Origin: Pollenia angustigena
Taxonomy: Eukaryota; Arthropoda; Insecta; Diptera; Polleniidae
NCBI GenBank assembly: GCA_930367215.1
Contig: OV884058.1
Span: forward strand, 215,492,208 to 215,556,207
Length of the DNA: 64,000 bases
Direction of reading: 5' to 3'
Both the position numbers and the translations under genes were made by a program. Numbering within the stretch: position 1 is the first letter of the stretch; each line of letters begins with the position of its first letter. This document shows positions 11,291 to 22,780 of the stretch, one piece after another. The notes beneath the pieces are model-generated. The model was not told where the DNA came from, made no database searches, and worked only from the letters and a program-made list of their open reading frames with translations.

Positions 11291-11801
11291 AATGTTTTGG
11301 CTTGTTCCCCTTGCAAAATACGATCAGGTGAAAACAAAAGGGGTCGGCCCAGCAATAGCTCCTTTCCTTGAAATAAGCTAACAGTCAAAAAAATCGAAAG
11401 GATCTCCTTACCATTTTTTTCAATTCCCTAAGATAATCCCCGCGAAGCTCTTGGCTTGTCTGCAGGAAATAAACCAAAGTCTCTGGCGGGAATCGCCCAT
11501 TCGAATGAAAAAAAAAAAATAAAAGGCTTTATCTTTCTTTTGAATGTGCCAAATATTAATGAAATTACGTCGATAGAGTTGAACTCTCCTTCAAGCAGGG
11601 CCGTGGAATCTTCAAAACAAAAAAAAAAAAAAAAAAAATCTGACTCCGACTCCGACAGATGAAGTCCGGTACTGACTCGAACTCCAACCCCGACAACCAC
11701 ATGTACATACATACGTATCTGCTGTATGCAATTATAACTATATCTATATATATTGGTTCCTTTAGCTCCTATAAGGAGCATAGGGCCCAACTTCGGATGG
11801 A
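11291..11801. other. Mixed debris: A-rich tracts and a CAGGGCCGTGGAATC end with GACTCCGACTCCGAC word
   Basis: From about 11596 a hAT-like end CAGGGCCGTGGAATC is followed by poly(A) and repeats of GACTCCGACTCC. The element is interrupted at 11802 by the next MITE. No coding signal. Confidence 0.4.
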
Positions 11802-12006
11802 ACACAGAAAAACTTATTTTTCAAATTCAAACAAAAAATTTGTAGAATCAAACAATTTTTTGTCTGAAATCGGTCCTATAAACAAATTCGCATATTCAAA
11901 CAATTTATTTGCATTTTGTTTATTGAGAAAAAAAACACTGATTTTTTCAAACAAATAATTTAACTGAATCAAACAATAAGTTTACTGAAATTCATATACT
12001 AAATTT
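11802..12006. mobile_element. Short ACACAG-ended repeat, private word TTCAAACAA (copy 2)
   Basis: Reverse-complement partner of 3229-3431, colinear over about 200 bp. The terminus ACACAGAAAAACTT is at 11802. Confidence 0.75.
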
Positions 12007-12159
12007 CAAAATAAAAAAAAAAAGTTTTTGCACACACAAGTAAGCACTGTATGAGAATATGAAAGCAGAGCAGAGCCGCCGGCTGGCTTTGAGACACAGT
12101 TTTTTTTGTTGGAATAATTTTTGAACGAAGTTCTTTTTTTATCCACACAATGTTTTTCG

Positions 12160-12496
12160 TCATCACTCACTGTTGAAAATGAAAATGTACACGATACACC
12201 ATCACCAACACCAGATGATGAACCATCTACAAATTCTAAAAAAATTAATGTAAAAAAATACAAAAGCCTGCAAATATCTTAAAAAAAGAATTTAAACTCT
12301 ATGAAGTCACGGGTAACAGGCTAACAAATTTATAAATCTTTGTATAATGCGCTTCTTACTATAAAACCAACGTCTATAGAAAGCGAGAGCACGTTTTCGG
12401 TAGCAGGTATTATACATTTCAACAAGGATTAGAAATAGAATCTCTGATGAGCTTTTAAGTGCTTTAATAATACTTAAAATTTTTGGCTTAAAATAA
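12160..12496 (+). pseudogene. hAT transposase remnant (C-terminal dimerisation region)
   Basis: Readable in shifting frames: TPSPTPDDEPSTNSKKINVKK (12197-12259), KKEFKLYEVTGNRLTNL (about 12284-12330), ALLTIKPTSIESESTFSVAG (about 12349-12408), RIRNRISDELLSALIILK (about 12425-12480). The last two blocks match the conserved hAT C-terminal dimerisation motif (...P.S...ER.FS..G....RNRLS.....L..L). At least three frameshifts or stops. Flanking inverted repeats for it were not found. Confidence 0.78.
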
Positions 12497-12574
12497 AATT
12501 AATTTTAACAATTTGCTATGAATAATAACTACTAAATATCAATAAGTTTTAACAATTCGTATACATATGTATAT

Positions 12575-15027
12575 TAGACTGGTCACATCTTGAATGGGAT
12601 TTTTTTTTTTTTAATTTAATTGTTTGCACTTCTTAAAATATGAGGTTTGGTGTAAGAAATCCTGATCTAATTTTTCAGGTCAATCCGACGGTGCCTAGCC
12701 GTGCCGGGTGGGGCCCAAAGTTCCCCATATTATAAAAAAAACATCTTTTCTATCAGATCTTTATAGTTATACTAGTTGTAAAGCCTAAAATCAAAAATAT
12801 GGCTTCGTTACGGTCTTCCGCAGAGAAAGTACTTTAAGTGTGCCAAATTTCAGCTTCCTATGTCATCAGATGGCTTCAAAAAGTTGCGGAAATAATAGGA
12901 CATACATGCAAACATCCTGACATACTAAGAAATTATATATTAAGGAGGTTGCACAACATATATTCGCGTAACTCAAAAACGCTTTAGTTTATTGAAAAAC
13001 TAAAAAAAACCGAAATTCGGCAATAAAATTTACTTTAAGAAAGTTAAAACTTTTTTCTTCATATTGGCTTTGGTTTTCGAGATATACCGTTATTTCGAAA
13101 ATTAAGGAGGTTGCACAACATATGTTCGCGTAACTCAAAAACGCTTTAGCTTATTGAAAATCTAAAAAAACCCGAAATTCCGCAATAAAATTTACTTTAA
13201 GAAAGGTAAAACGTTTTTCTTATATGCGCAGTCGTTTTAGAAACATAATTTTTTTTCTGGAAAAAAAAATAATTTTTTTATTAAAATTTCGGAATTTTTG
13301 TTTTTAAAAATTCGTAAAAAATTGAAAAATGGAGCTATGCTTCTAACTTTATAGAGTCATATAAAAAACAATATTGCAAACAAAACAAGCTATTAATGAT
13401 TAAAATCTGTTCACAACTTTTGATTTTATGTATTCACAAAAGACGAAAAATTTTAATTAATTTAAGAATTTTATTAAACCGCCATATTTGTATAATTGAA
13501 ATTCTTATATTTGGCTCGTGTAGTGCCTAGGATGCCTCAAGAAGGGTCAAATGTATGACCAACTCCACTTTATTTTTCATCTCCATCATTTATTTCTAAA
13601 ATACCTACCTGCTATCTCCATTCATTAAGGGGCTCCCATTCAAAATTTTAACTACAGACTAGAAATATATTGAAGAAAAAGCTCCATAACTGCCAAGGAG
13701 TCAGACCTAGGGGAATAGAATGTATGACCGACCTCAATTAGTTTTTTGTCCTAAACATTTTCACGAGACATTTTTGCCCTTTACCTTTACTTTTTAGGGG
13801 GGCTCTCATACAAATTCATTTAAAATTGGAAAATGCAGCTATGCTTCTACAATAATTTTTTTAATGAAAATTTCGAAATTTCAAAAAAAAGTGTAAATTT
13901 ATTTGATTAATTTTATTAAGTTGAAAAATTTAAAAGAGAAGATTTGTTGTGGGACGGATATAAATGACGATAGTGCTCAACAACTTGGAGTAGGTACTGC
14001 TTATCTGACTCATCTTGAATACATAAAATCAAAAGTTGTGAACAGATTTTAATCATTTATAGCTTGTTTTGTTTGCAATATTGTTTTTTATATGACTCTA
14101 TAAAATAAGAAGCTTAGATCCATTTTTCAATTTTTTATGAATTTTTAAAAACAAAAATTCCGAAATTTTAATAAAAAAATAATTTTTTTTTTTCCAGAAA
14201 AAAAATTATGTTTCTAAAACGACTGCGAATATATGAAAATCGTTTTAGCTTTCTTAAAGTAAATTTTATTGCGGAATTTCGTTTTTTTTTTTGTTTTTCA
14301 ATAAACTAAAGCGTTTTTGAGTTACGCGAATATATGTTGTGCAACGTCCCTAATTTTCGAAATAACGGTATATCTCGAAAACCAAAGCCAATATAAAGAA
14401 AAAAGTTTCAACTTTCTTAACGTAAATTTTATTGCGGAATTTCGGTTTTTTTTTGTTTTTCAATAAACTAAAGCGTTTTTGAGTTACGTGAACATATGTT
14501 GTGCAACATCCCTAATTTTCGAAATAACGGTATATCTCGAAAACCAAAGCCAACATAAAGAAAAAAGTTTCAACTTTCTTAAAGTAAATTTTATTGCGGA
14601 ATTTCGGTTTTTTTTTTAGTTTTTCAATAAACTAAAGCGTTTTTGAGTTACGCGAATATATGTTGTGCAACATCCTTAATATATAATTTTTTAGTATGTC
14701 AGGATGTTTGCATGTATGTCCTATTCTTTCCGCAACTTTCTGAAGCCATCTGATGACATAGGAAGCTGAAATTTGGCACACTTGAAGTACTTTCTCTGCG
14801 GAAGATCGTAACGAAGCCATATTTTTTATTTTCGTCTTTTCAACTAGTATAACTATAAAGATCTGATAGAAAAGATGTTTTTTTTTTATAATATGGGGAA
14901 CTTTGGGCCCCACCCGGCACGACTAGGCACCTGAAAAATTAGATCAGGATTTCTTACACCAAACCTCATATTTTAAGCAGCGCAAACAATTAAATTAAAA
15001 AAAAAAAAAAAAATTGCGACCAGTCTG
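12575..15027. mobile_element. 2.45-kb foldback element with hAT-type 8-bp target duplication
   Basis: ATGTATAT at 12567-12574 and 15028-15035 flank the element. It starts TAGACTGGTCAC and ends with the complement of CAGACTGGTCGC. The arms are about 1 kb each and run inward as near-mirror images. Inside each arm a roughly 160-bp unit (starting CACAACATATGTTCGCGTAA) is tandemly repeated. No ORF for a transposase. A further, truncated copy is at 29246-30240. Confidence 0.88.
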
Positions 15028-15056
15028 ATGTATATGTATGATATATGATATGAATG

Positions 15057-16812
15057 TAGGGTTGCCAGACGTACTGTTTTTAACAGTACATGTACTGATT
15101 TTTGTCAATTGTACTGTTTTATGCACAACACCCAAAACAGTACGCAAATGTACTGTTTTTTACACTTTGTACTGTTTTCTGTACTGATTTTTAAGTTTAG
15201 TGTCCAAAAAACACAGATATTAAGAAAAATCGTTTTTAAATAAAACACATTTTAGAATTTTTAACGGCATGCTATCAAGCCATATTGTCATAATATCCTT
15301 ATCTTAGAATTTATTTACTCTCTAACGCTCATTTTGAGGGGTAATTTTTGCCCTTTTCCCCAACTCTTAAGCAAAAGTATACAAGAAGGCACTTATTAGG
15401 GTTAAAAGAATTCTCGAAATTTCGGGCATTGAAATTTTTGAATTTCTTGAAAGGGCGTTTGGTACAAGTCAAAAAAATATACTAAATGTACTTCTGACCT
15501 AAAAGACTATTTCAGATGTCTTCAGTAGAATTGTATGGTAGTTCTTTTCAAAGAATATATTAACCCTCCAACACTCATTTTAAGGGGTAATTTTTGTAAT
15601 TTTTTTAACTTCTACGCTAAAACGGTACGTTAGAGGGTTAAAATATTCTATGAATATTTTCTTCATCAAATTTCACAAGCGGTCTTCCAAGACCAAAAAA
15701 GCGTGCAATGTATGTAAAACGGGTTTTCGAAAAATTAAAAAAAATCAAGGCCCGGAATTTCGAAACCCCGTTTTACTTGCATTGGATAATTTTTGGTCTT
15801 AGAGAACCCTAGTGAAATTTGATGCAGAAAATATTGGTAGAGCATTTTAACTCTTATAAGTGCCGTTTTAGTATCCTTTTTTTTAAGAGTTGGGAAAAAG
15901 GGCAAAAATTACCCCTTAAAATGAGAGTTAGAGGGTTACTAAATTTTTAAAAAAAGAATCGCAATACGATTCTACTGAAGACATCTACAATTATTTTTTA
16001 GCTCAGAAGTACATTTAGTATATTTATTTTGTCTTATACCAAACGCCTTTTCAAAAAATTTAAAAACTTTAGTTGCCCATATTTCAGGAGCCCGAACTAA
16101 TTTTTCAAAACCTTTTTGCAGATTTGCTCTACTAGTAGTCTACTTTCATTGCGCGGTGCAAGTGTTGAGGCTGGTGGCGATGACCCTAATTTTGTTGGGT
16201 TTATTTTACAATATTTAGTTTAAAGAAATTGTTGTATTGCAAACAATAAAGTTGGAAAATAATTAGAATTTTTGTACTGCGTCTATTGTTTTGTCAAAAA
16301 TACACAGATTAAATAAGGAGTTGCTCACATCCTTCATATATTTTCGTGTTTTTATTTTAAGACATATGACTACCGTTTAAATTAAAGAAAGAAACAAATA
16401 TTTTTTGAAATTTATGCGATAGTTCGACAATATGTGTGTGGTGATAATTCCTTTAAATACCAATATGTTTTAAGAAAATTCTACTAACCCAATCAATGAA
16501 TAAGTTTTTTAAGTTAAATATAAACTAAGATATTTAAACATTATACATTGGAAAATGATACAATGGCCAAATGCTTCGTTTGTGGTGTATGCTTTATGAA
16601 CGCAAATGGTGTGATTTTGTATATAAAATATCATTAAATGTAAATCTTTCCTTTGATGTTGATGTTTGAAGTCTATTTCATTATATTATTGGTGTTCAAG
16701 AGTTGTAAGTATTTAGTTATGGTGTGCAAAAAATGTACTGTTTTTTTCTTGAATGTACTGTTTTTTCATAACCAATGTACTGTTTTTCCGAATTCAAAAT
16801 CTGGCTACCCTA
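15057..16812. mobile_element. hAT-type non-autonomous element, private word GTACTGTTTT
   Basis: Perfect 8-bp duplication TATGAATG at 15049-15056 and 16813-16820. Ends TAGGGTTGCCAGA and TAGGGTAGCCAGA. The left terminal zone has word / inverted word / word (ACTGTTTTT, AACAGT, ACTGATTTTT) and further copies to about 15190; the right zone has three more. The centre (about 15300-16120) is a complex inverted repeat in which the CTCATTTTAAGGGGTAATTT block occurs three times. No transposase. Confidence 0.85.
15564..15637. mobile_element. 74-bp piggyBac-like MITE with TTAA duplication
   Basis: TTAA at 15560-15563 and 15638-15641; ends CCCTCCAACACTC and the complement of GTTAGAGGG. Related, partly degraded blocks lie at about 15315-15415 and 15850-15945 in opposite orientations. 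Confidence 0.6.
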
Positions 16813-16959
16813 TATGAATGTAACAATTTATTTGGTTTTGTTTAGGTTTTCTGTGGAATTAATAAAGCAAATTTTTTTAGACTGTTGTGTGTGTGTATAT
16901 TCTTTTAAAAAAGTTAAAACTTTTGTCTTGAACTCATTTAATAAAATCATTGCTTTATT

Positions 16960-17045
16960 CAAAGAATCCCGGGATTCCCGGGAATAAGATTTTTTTTGTT
17001 TCGTTTCCCGGGAATAGAAAAAGTCCGAGAAATTAGAAACCCTAG
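16960..17045. repeat. Element end with private word CCCGGGAATCCCGGG
   Basis: Repeats of TTCCCGGGAAT followed by an end whose reverse complement reads TAGGGTTTCTAATTTCTC. Only one end is visible. Confidence 0.45.
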
Positions 17046-17229
17046 TACAAATGCATATTATATCGTGTAAAATCAAGATAATGCGAATTTTTAAGAAATA
17101 TTTTGTGAATAAAATTCCTGTTAAAAAATCTATTTACAAACGATTCTTCTATGAATGGTTGATGTATTTCGTTTATCAATGCAAGAAGTGGAAAAAGTAC
17201 AAACATAAGTTACAATGTATAGAAGTTTC

Positions 17230-17341
17230 CACCGAGCTAAAAAATCTGCAATTTTAAACCAAAAATATTCAAAACTGCATTTTGACAATTTTGGGGATAA
17301 AATCTGCAAAATGCAGATAAATCTGCACTTCTGGCATCACC
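17230..17341. mobile_element. hAT-type element terminus, private word GCAGATTTT
   Basis: On the minus strand from 17341: GGTGATGCCAGAAGT, then GCAGATTT, its inverse ATCTGC, then GCAGATTTTA. This is the same layout as the ends at 15057 and 22781 with a different word. The other end was not found. Confidence 0.6.
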
Positions 17342-17345
17342 GCTT

Positions 17346-18337
17346 GCACTGTGAGCCGGAAAGAGTTTAAAAAGTTAGCGAAGAAAAACAAATAAAAAAA
17401 AAAAACAATGAGAACGAAATTAAGTGTGGATAAAGCAAATATAAAACGTTTATGGTCAATAATGGAGCTGGTTTGTTGAGAGAAAAGTAGAAATAAGCAT
17501 CTCCCTTTTGAGTGAACAATTAAAAATTATAATTAATAAGATTTATTTGAGTACACTCCAAAAATAGAATTTATAAAATATATTTGAAACAACTATAATT
17601 GATTTTTCCATCGTTCTTTAACCTTTGCATGGAAATTCATATTTGGGGATATTTAATACGATCTAAACTGGTAAATGCTAAACAATGTTGCATACTTTAA
17701 AGAAATAAGAATGACAAATTCGCGAATTAAGTAACATTTGTTACATGTCAAATTTTATTAATCAAATAATAAAAGTTGCTCAAAATTTTTCACAAATTTA
17801 AACAGAGTTCCAGGCCTAACATTAAATGTACGGCTTTAGATAAAATGTACGAAAACTTAAATTAAAAATAAGCTTTAGTTTGCATCGCTTGCTTTTATCA
17901 CTTAAACTAAATTTAAACTTTTATATGTTTCACTTTTATTGCCAGGATTTAACATGTAAGTGTTGTAAAGTCTTGCAGATAAATTTCTAAATACGGCTGG
18001 TGTCATAAAAATGCAGTAAAATAGTATATTTAGTACAAAGGGATTTTATTTTTAATGTGGATAAATGCGTAGTTGGAATTTTTCGCTTGTTTTGCTAGCA
18101 AGACAGACATTTGTAATACTTTCTTACCAATAATTAATTTATACATTCCCAAAAAAAAAATAAATGTGAAAATTAATTTTTTCTTTCGTATTAAAAAAAA
18201 AAAAGAAAAAATTGTAAAAACCAAAATATGAACTTTAAAAAATACCGACTCCTTAGTAAATTAAAAAAATACCCAAAATCACCTTTAACTAAAAAAAATT
18301 AGCCAGGAAGTGATGTTTTTTAATAATTCTTAGTAGT
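17346..18337. other. AT-rich stretch, nothing recognised
   Basis: No convincing ORF or repeat structure. Confidence 0.45.
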
Positions 18338-18345
18338 AACAAACA

Positions 18346-18903
18346 GCCTGGCTCACGATGTCGTCCGCTATCGTTTGTTTGCATTTTCAACGACAAACAG
18401 CTAATTTGCATACGACAAGACGATCGACAATGCAAATGAACGATAACATAACTGTTTCCATAAAAACTTGCGGTCCACTTAGAAAAATTAAGCGAACAAA
18501 GAAGCATTTTGTTGGGTCCGCTTATTTTTTTTTATTGAACAACGGTAAATGTTTTTTTATTTTATTTTATCTCTTTTAGTTTGAGAGAAATGAGGTAAGC
18601 GAATTAACACGCTTTTACCATTTTTCCCCTTCGAAATTCTAATTTAAAAAAATCCCTTCTTTGTGGATTTGCTCATGAAAAGAAGAACCTGTGTTTCAAA
18701 GTTCAAGTCTCTAGCTGTAGCTGTTTGGGCTTTTTTTGTTAAGTGCTTTCTTGCTACTTACTTTGTTTGTAGCACAAAGTTTAATTTTTATTTTACAATT
18801 AATGAGTAGATTACGTTAGAAACGTAAAACCTGTCGACCGACTGGTCGATACTTAGTGGGCGGTTATGAGAACGATAAGATGTCGATCGACATCGTGGGT
18901 CAG
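18346..18903. mobile_element. hAT-type MITE with AACAAACA duplication
   Basis: AACAAACA at 18338-18345 and 18904-18911. Ends GCCTGGCTCACGATGTCG and (inverted) CTGACCCACGATGTCG. Terminal zones are dense in CGATCGAC / GACGATAG-type words. ORFs across it are not conserved coding sequence. Confidence 0.78.
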
Positions 18904-19167
18904 AACAAACATTTTTTTTCAATATATTGAGTTTTTACAACATTCAACAAAAAAATTCGTTTCCAAAAATACAATAAGACTTCCAAGTCCCAAAAATGTT
19001 CAAATAAGCTTTAAAACATTGTTTTTAAGAACTTCAACAATGTTAACTCAAACAGATAGATTTTATAAAATAATTGTACTTAAAATCATTTCTTCAGTAA
19101 AAATCCACAAAAAGGACTAAAAAATGGCATGGTCCATGCTTGCAATAGGTGGTCCAATATTATTGCC

Positions 19168-19237
19168 AGGGAAGTGCAAGTTCAAAAACTCAATACACTT
19201 ACACTTTTTCACTAACATTCACACAATTTTTGGGAAA
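19168..19237. repeat. Fragment of the element seen at 60566-60736
   Basis: GTGCAAGTTCAAAAACTCAA...CACTTTTTCACTAACATTCACACAATTTTTG matches the 60590-60645 segment closely, with few differences. Ends are absent. Confidence 0.65.
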
Positions 19238-19239
19238 CG

Positions 19240-19423
19240 TATGAAAAAAGTTAGCAGAAAATGACAAACTGTTAAAAAAAATCGCTGTAATAATAAAAAT
19301 GGGAAAAATATCCAAGTTAATCGCCAAAAAAAAAGTCGCCAGTCGCCAAATGGAAAATCCCACCGCCAAACACGTTTCAAAATCGCCACGTTTGGCGAGA
19401 AATCGCCATATCTGACAGCCCTG
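19240..19423. mobile_element. hAT-type element terminus, private word GGCGATTTT
   Basis: On the minus strand from 19423: CAGGGCTGTCAGATAT, GGCGATTT, inverse CTCGCC, then AACGT and GGCGATTTTG. Many more GGCGA/TCGCC words run to about 19320. Same layout as 15057 and 22781. The other end was not located. Confidence 0.6.
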
Positions 19424-19489
19424 GTCGAAGTGGTAGAAACTACAACAACAAACCACAAGTAGGCAAAGGACGATATGCTTCCTTAGTGT

Positions 19490-19528
19490 AAGAACAACAA
19501 CAGCAACAACAACAGAACAAGAAGAAAA
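19490..19528. repeat. CAA microsatellite
   Basis: AACAACAACAGCAACAACAACAG-type tract of about 35 bp. Confidence 0.8.
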
Positions 19529-19599
19529 ACAAACATTATTTTTATGCTTAAAAGGTAAAAGAAAAAGTTCCCATTTAGTTAAATACATTAAATTTTGGT

Positions 19600-19830
19600 A
19601 TTAAATCAACTTTATTATTCTTGAATCAAGAGCATTTTGAGATTAATTCAATCATAGTTTTACTTAAATCGACCTCATTTTCCGATTATTTCAATTACGA
19701 ATTCGGGATTAAATATGGATTAGTTATGTGTTTCGCACTTTTATAATCCGTACTTAAATTAATCTTTCTGTACTTGATTCAAGAAAATCCGTACTAACCG
19801 CATTATTGGTACCGATTTTTCTTTTGATTG
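19600..19830. mobile_element. Element related to 61210-61870, word ATTTAAGTACGGAT / CTTGAATCAAG
   Basis: Its reverse complement lines up with 61240-61380 (TTTCTTGAATCAAGTACAG..., GAAATAATC..., TAAGTAAAACTA). Words differ between copies: ATTTAAGTACGGAT here, GATTCAAGTACGGAT there. Confidence 0.6.
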
Positions 19831-19977
19831 TACGAATCTAAAATAATTATAGGAATACAAAGCTCAGGGAAAAAGTTGCTCCGAGATCAGAACAATGTTT
19901 ATATAGTGGCTTCGTTAAGGATATGGTACATTTCTTAACCACAAATTCTAATACAGACGTTCTGTTTGAACTACTTA

Positions 19978-20331
19978 AGGCTAGTTTACACTATTATACT
20001 TTGTATTAATACATAACAAAAACTTAAGTAATATGTAAAAGTCTGATAGTGTGAATACATGTGGAATGAAAATGACAAGAATTATGAAAAAAAGTTTGAC
20101 ATCCCATACGGCTTCATCGTTTTTTTAAAAAATTTCTTAGCAATAGTACTTTTCATTGGATCAGGGTTGCATTTTATTTCATGTGTGAGTGTTAAAACTT
20201 TGTGTAATGGTGTGAACACAAACTGTTATGTTAAATTAGATTTTTTGACAGTCGCAACAAAACCCTTAAGATTTCTATCTCACAAAGTATTTTTGAATAC
20301 GTAGGACTTGTAGGGTAGTGTAAATTAGCTT
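19978..20331. mobile_element. PIF/Harbinger-like MITE with TTA duplication
   Basis: TTA at 19975-19977 and 20332-20334. Ends AGGCTAGTTTACACTA and (inverted) AAGCTAATTTACACTA. Shares GTTTACAC with the element at 8298. An 81-codon ORF inside (20059-20304) has no recognised domain. Confidence 0.72.
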
Positions 20332-20334
20332 TTA

Positions 20335-20809
20335 ACGATATTGAAACAATGTGTAACGTTTTATTCGAAAACCATAATTATATTATACAAAACTACGTAT
20401 ATAACGTATATAAATACGTTAAACCCGTATTAACTTTATTAACAGGACTTTTTAAAACCTTTACAATGCTCAATACGACAAGTGCACTTGGGTTTCGAGG
20501 GTCTTATGTATATTCTAGTACAGATAACAAACAGTATAAAAACATTAACGCCAACAAGAAATAACATATAGTCTTAAACATTTTTTTTTTGCTAATTTTC
20601 CAAGTTGCCATTTGTCGAATGTTTTTAATGTCAATTCGTCTAGAGACCTTTTTCAAAATCCCTGCCCAGTTTTTGGTATACTCAATAAAATGGAGGGTTG
20701 TGAATCCGATTGTTTTACTTTGCTGAAATCAAATGTTTTAAAATTAGGAAATCGTGTTGACATTAGCAATTGTATTGATCAGTGTTAATTTGACTCGAAA
20801 TAATTAATC
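20335..20809. other. AT-rich stretch, nothing recognised
   Basis: Contains ACGTATATAACGTATATAAATACG-like runs near 20394 but no gene or element ends. Confidence 0.4.
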
Positions 20810-20810
20810 A

Positions 20811-21051
20811 GGGGCCTGATTCTGGCAGTCGTGATCGACTTCTTTCTCGATTCGAAAGCAACTTAATATCGAATTATTTCAGTCAATACTGAACGAATCG
20901 GAATTATTTTTTCAGTGTTGTAAAGCATTAATGTGATTTTCACAACACTGAAAAATTAATTTCGATTCGTTCGGTATTGACGAAAGAATTAGAAATAAAA
21001 TTGGTTTCGAATCGAGAAAGTACTCGATCCCGACTGCCAGAATTAGGCTCC
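20811..21051. mobile_element. 240-bp near-palindromic MITE
   Basis: Ends GGGGCCTGATTCTGGCAGTC and (inverted) GGAGCCTAATTCTGGCAGTC. The arms stay complementary almost to the centre near 20931. Private words CGATTCG / CGAATCG recur. It would fold into one long hairpin. Confidence 0.83.
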
Positions 21052-21054
21052 AGG

Positions 21055-21575
21055 TTTGCCAAAAAGAAGAAGAATTGAGGTGTCTTAGGCAGAAGGAAGA
21101 TGAAAGCATCTACCTAACAAATATCAAATAAGAAATGATAGAAATAAGAAACAAATTTTTTTTAAATATTTCCAAAACAATGCAAAGCCTTTAGCTTCAA
21201 AGCGTTTCCCCAAATCCTACAACTTTATTTTTTCTTTGGATTTTTTCAGATTTTCATTTCATTTTAATTTAACATAAAAAATATTTTTCAATTATATAAG
21301 TATGATTTCCCAAATTCCAGAAACTCTATTTTTTTTTATTAAGAAAAGTCAAAGTAACACAATTTTATGCAAATAGTTTAAACTCAGCAATAATCTCTAA
21401 TAAATTCCCAAAATCCCATTAAATTAAGTTTTCTGTCTGGTAGCCATTTTTTTAATGAAATATCAGCGATATCAACAATTTTGATTATTTATGCTTAATG
21501 TAGAAGACTCCACGCCTATTGAACAATACAAAAAATACCCAAAATCCCATTTGATTATATGTTTATATAGCTTAA
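21055..21575. other. AT-rich stretch, nothing recognised
   Basis: No ORF or repeat signal strong enough to report. Confidence 0.4.
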
Positions 21576-22770
21576 CCCGGTGCGCTTCGCTACACTGCTT
21601 TAACCACTTCTTCAGTTGATAGATATTTAATACATGCATCCTATGGAATGTTTTTTCCCCTGCGCCTTCCCGCTTTATTTTTATTTTCAAAAGTGTAGTA
21701 TACCATAAGTGTGACTTCTACAAAGTTTGAATATTCTCACTATAACAGTTTCTAAGATATCCGATATTAAACATTGGCATCCTATGGGGGGTAACACTTC
21801 CCCCGCTGCTATTTTGTTTCAATTTTGGGGCTCAGAAGATATTACTACCAAAAGTTCAACAAATTGCTTGCAGCGGCTCTTATTGATATTTCTATCTATG
21901 AGGGGTACTGCTCCTCCTCTGTCCACCCCGCCCATTACTATGTTGAAATTTAAAGTTTACCATAATAGTAGGTTTAACCACGTTTGAAGACTCTCCCTTT
22001 AATAGTTCTTCAGTTGAGCGATATTTAATATATGCATCCTATGGGAGGTATTTCCACCCCTGCGCATGCCCGCTTTAGTTTTATTTTCAGTAGTGTAGTA
22101 TACCATAAGAGTGACTTCTACAAAGTTTGAACATTCTCACTATAGCAGTTCTCAAGATATGCGATATTAAACATTGACGTCCAATGGGGGAACCACTTCC
22201 CCCGCTGCTATTTTGTTTCAATTTTGGGACTCAGAAGATCCTACTACCAAAAGTTCAACAAATTGCTTGCAGCGGCTCTTATTAATATTTCTATCTATAA
22301 GGGGTACTGCTCCTCATCTGTCCACCCCGCCCATTACTATGCTGAAATTTAAAGTTTGCTATAATAGTAGCTTTAACCACGTTTGAAGACTCTCCCTTTA
22401 ATAGTTCTTCAGTTGAGCGATATTTAATGTATGCATCCTATGAGAGGTATTTCCCCCCCTGCGCCTACCCGCTTTATTTTTATTTTCAATAGTGTAGTAT
22501 ACCATAAGAGTGACTTCTACAAAGTTTGAGCATTCTCACTATAACAGTTCTTAAGATATGCGATATTAAACATTGGCGTCCTATGAGGGAAACCACTTCC
22601 CCCGCTGCTACTTTATTTCAATATTGGGGCTCAGAAGATTAAACTACCAAAAGTTCAACAAAATGCGTGAAGCGGCTCTTAAGAAATTTAATATTGGCAT
22701 TCAATGGGGTACCAATTCCCCTGCCCCTATCGAAAAAATAAGTAGCCTATTTTATTTTTAGGGCTCACGT
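21576..22770. repeat. ~400-bp tandem repeat, nearly three copies
   Basis: TAGTGTAGTATACCATAAG recurs near 21692, 22093 and 22491, giving a period of about 400 bp. The copies remain closely similar, including CACTTCCCCCGCTGCTA and CTGTCCACCCCGCCC segments. ORFs of 60-86 codons recur with the period and are not supported as genes. The unit recalls untranslated parts of insect LINE-type repeats, but no RT is attached. Confidence 0.8.
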
Positions 22771-22780
22771 GATGCTACAG

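Noticed and set aside
11456..11662. Possible SINE (GGCGGGAATCGCCC followed by poly(A))
   Set aside because: No A box at the right distance and the T-arm does not pair as in the 47405-47565 SINE.
16775..17257. Cluster of 68-82 codon ORFs on both strands
   Set aside because: AT-rich, overlapping in all frames, and crossing element boundaries; no motif.
19199..19588. 129-codon minus-strand ORF
   Set aside because: Covers an ACAAC microsatellite and the word-rich end of a hAT-type element; low-complexity translation only.
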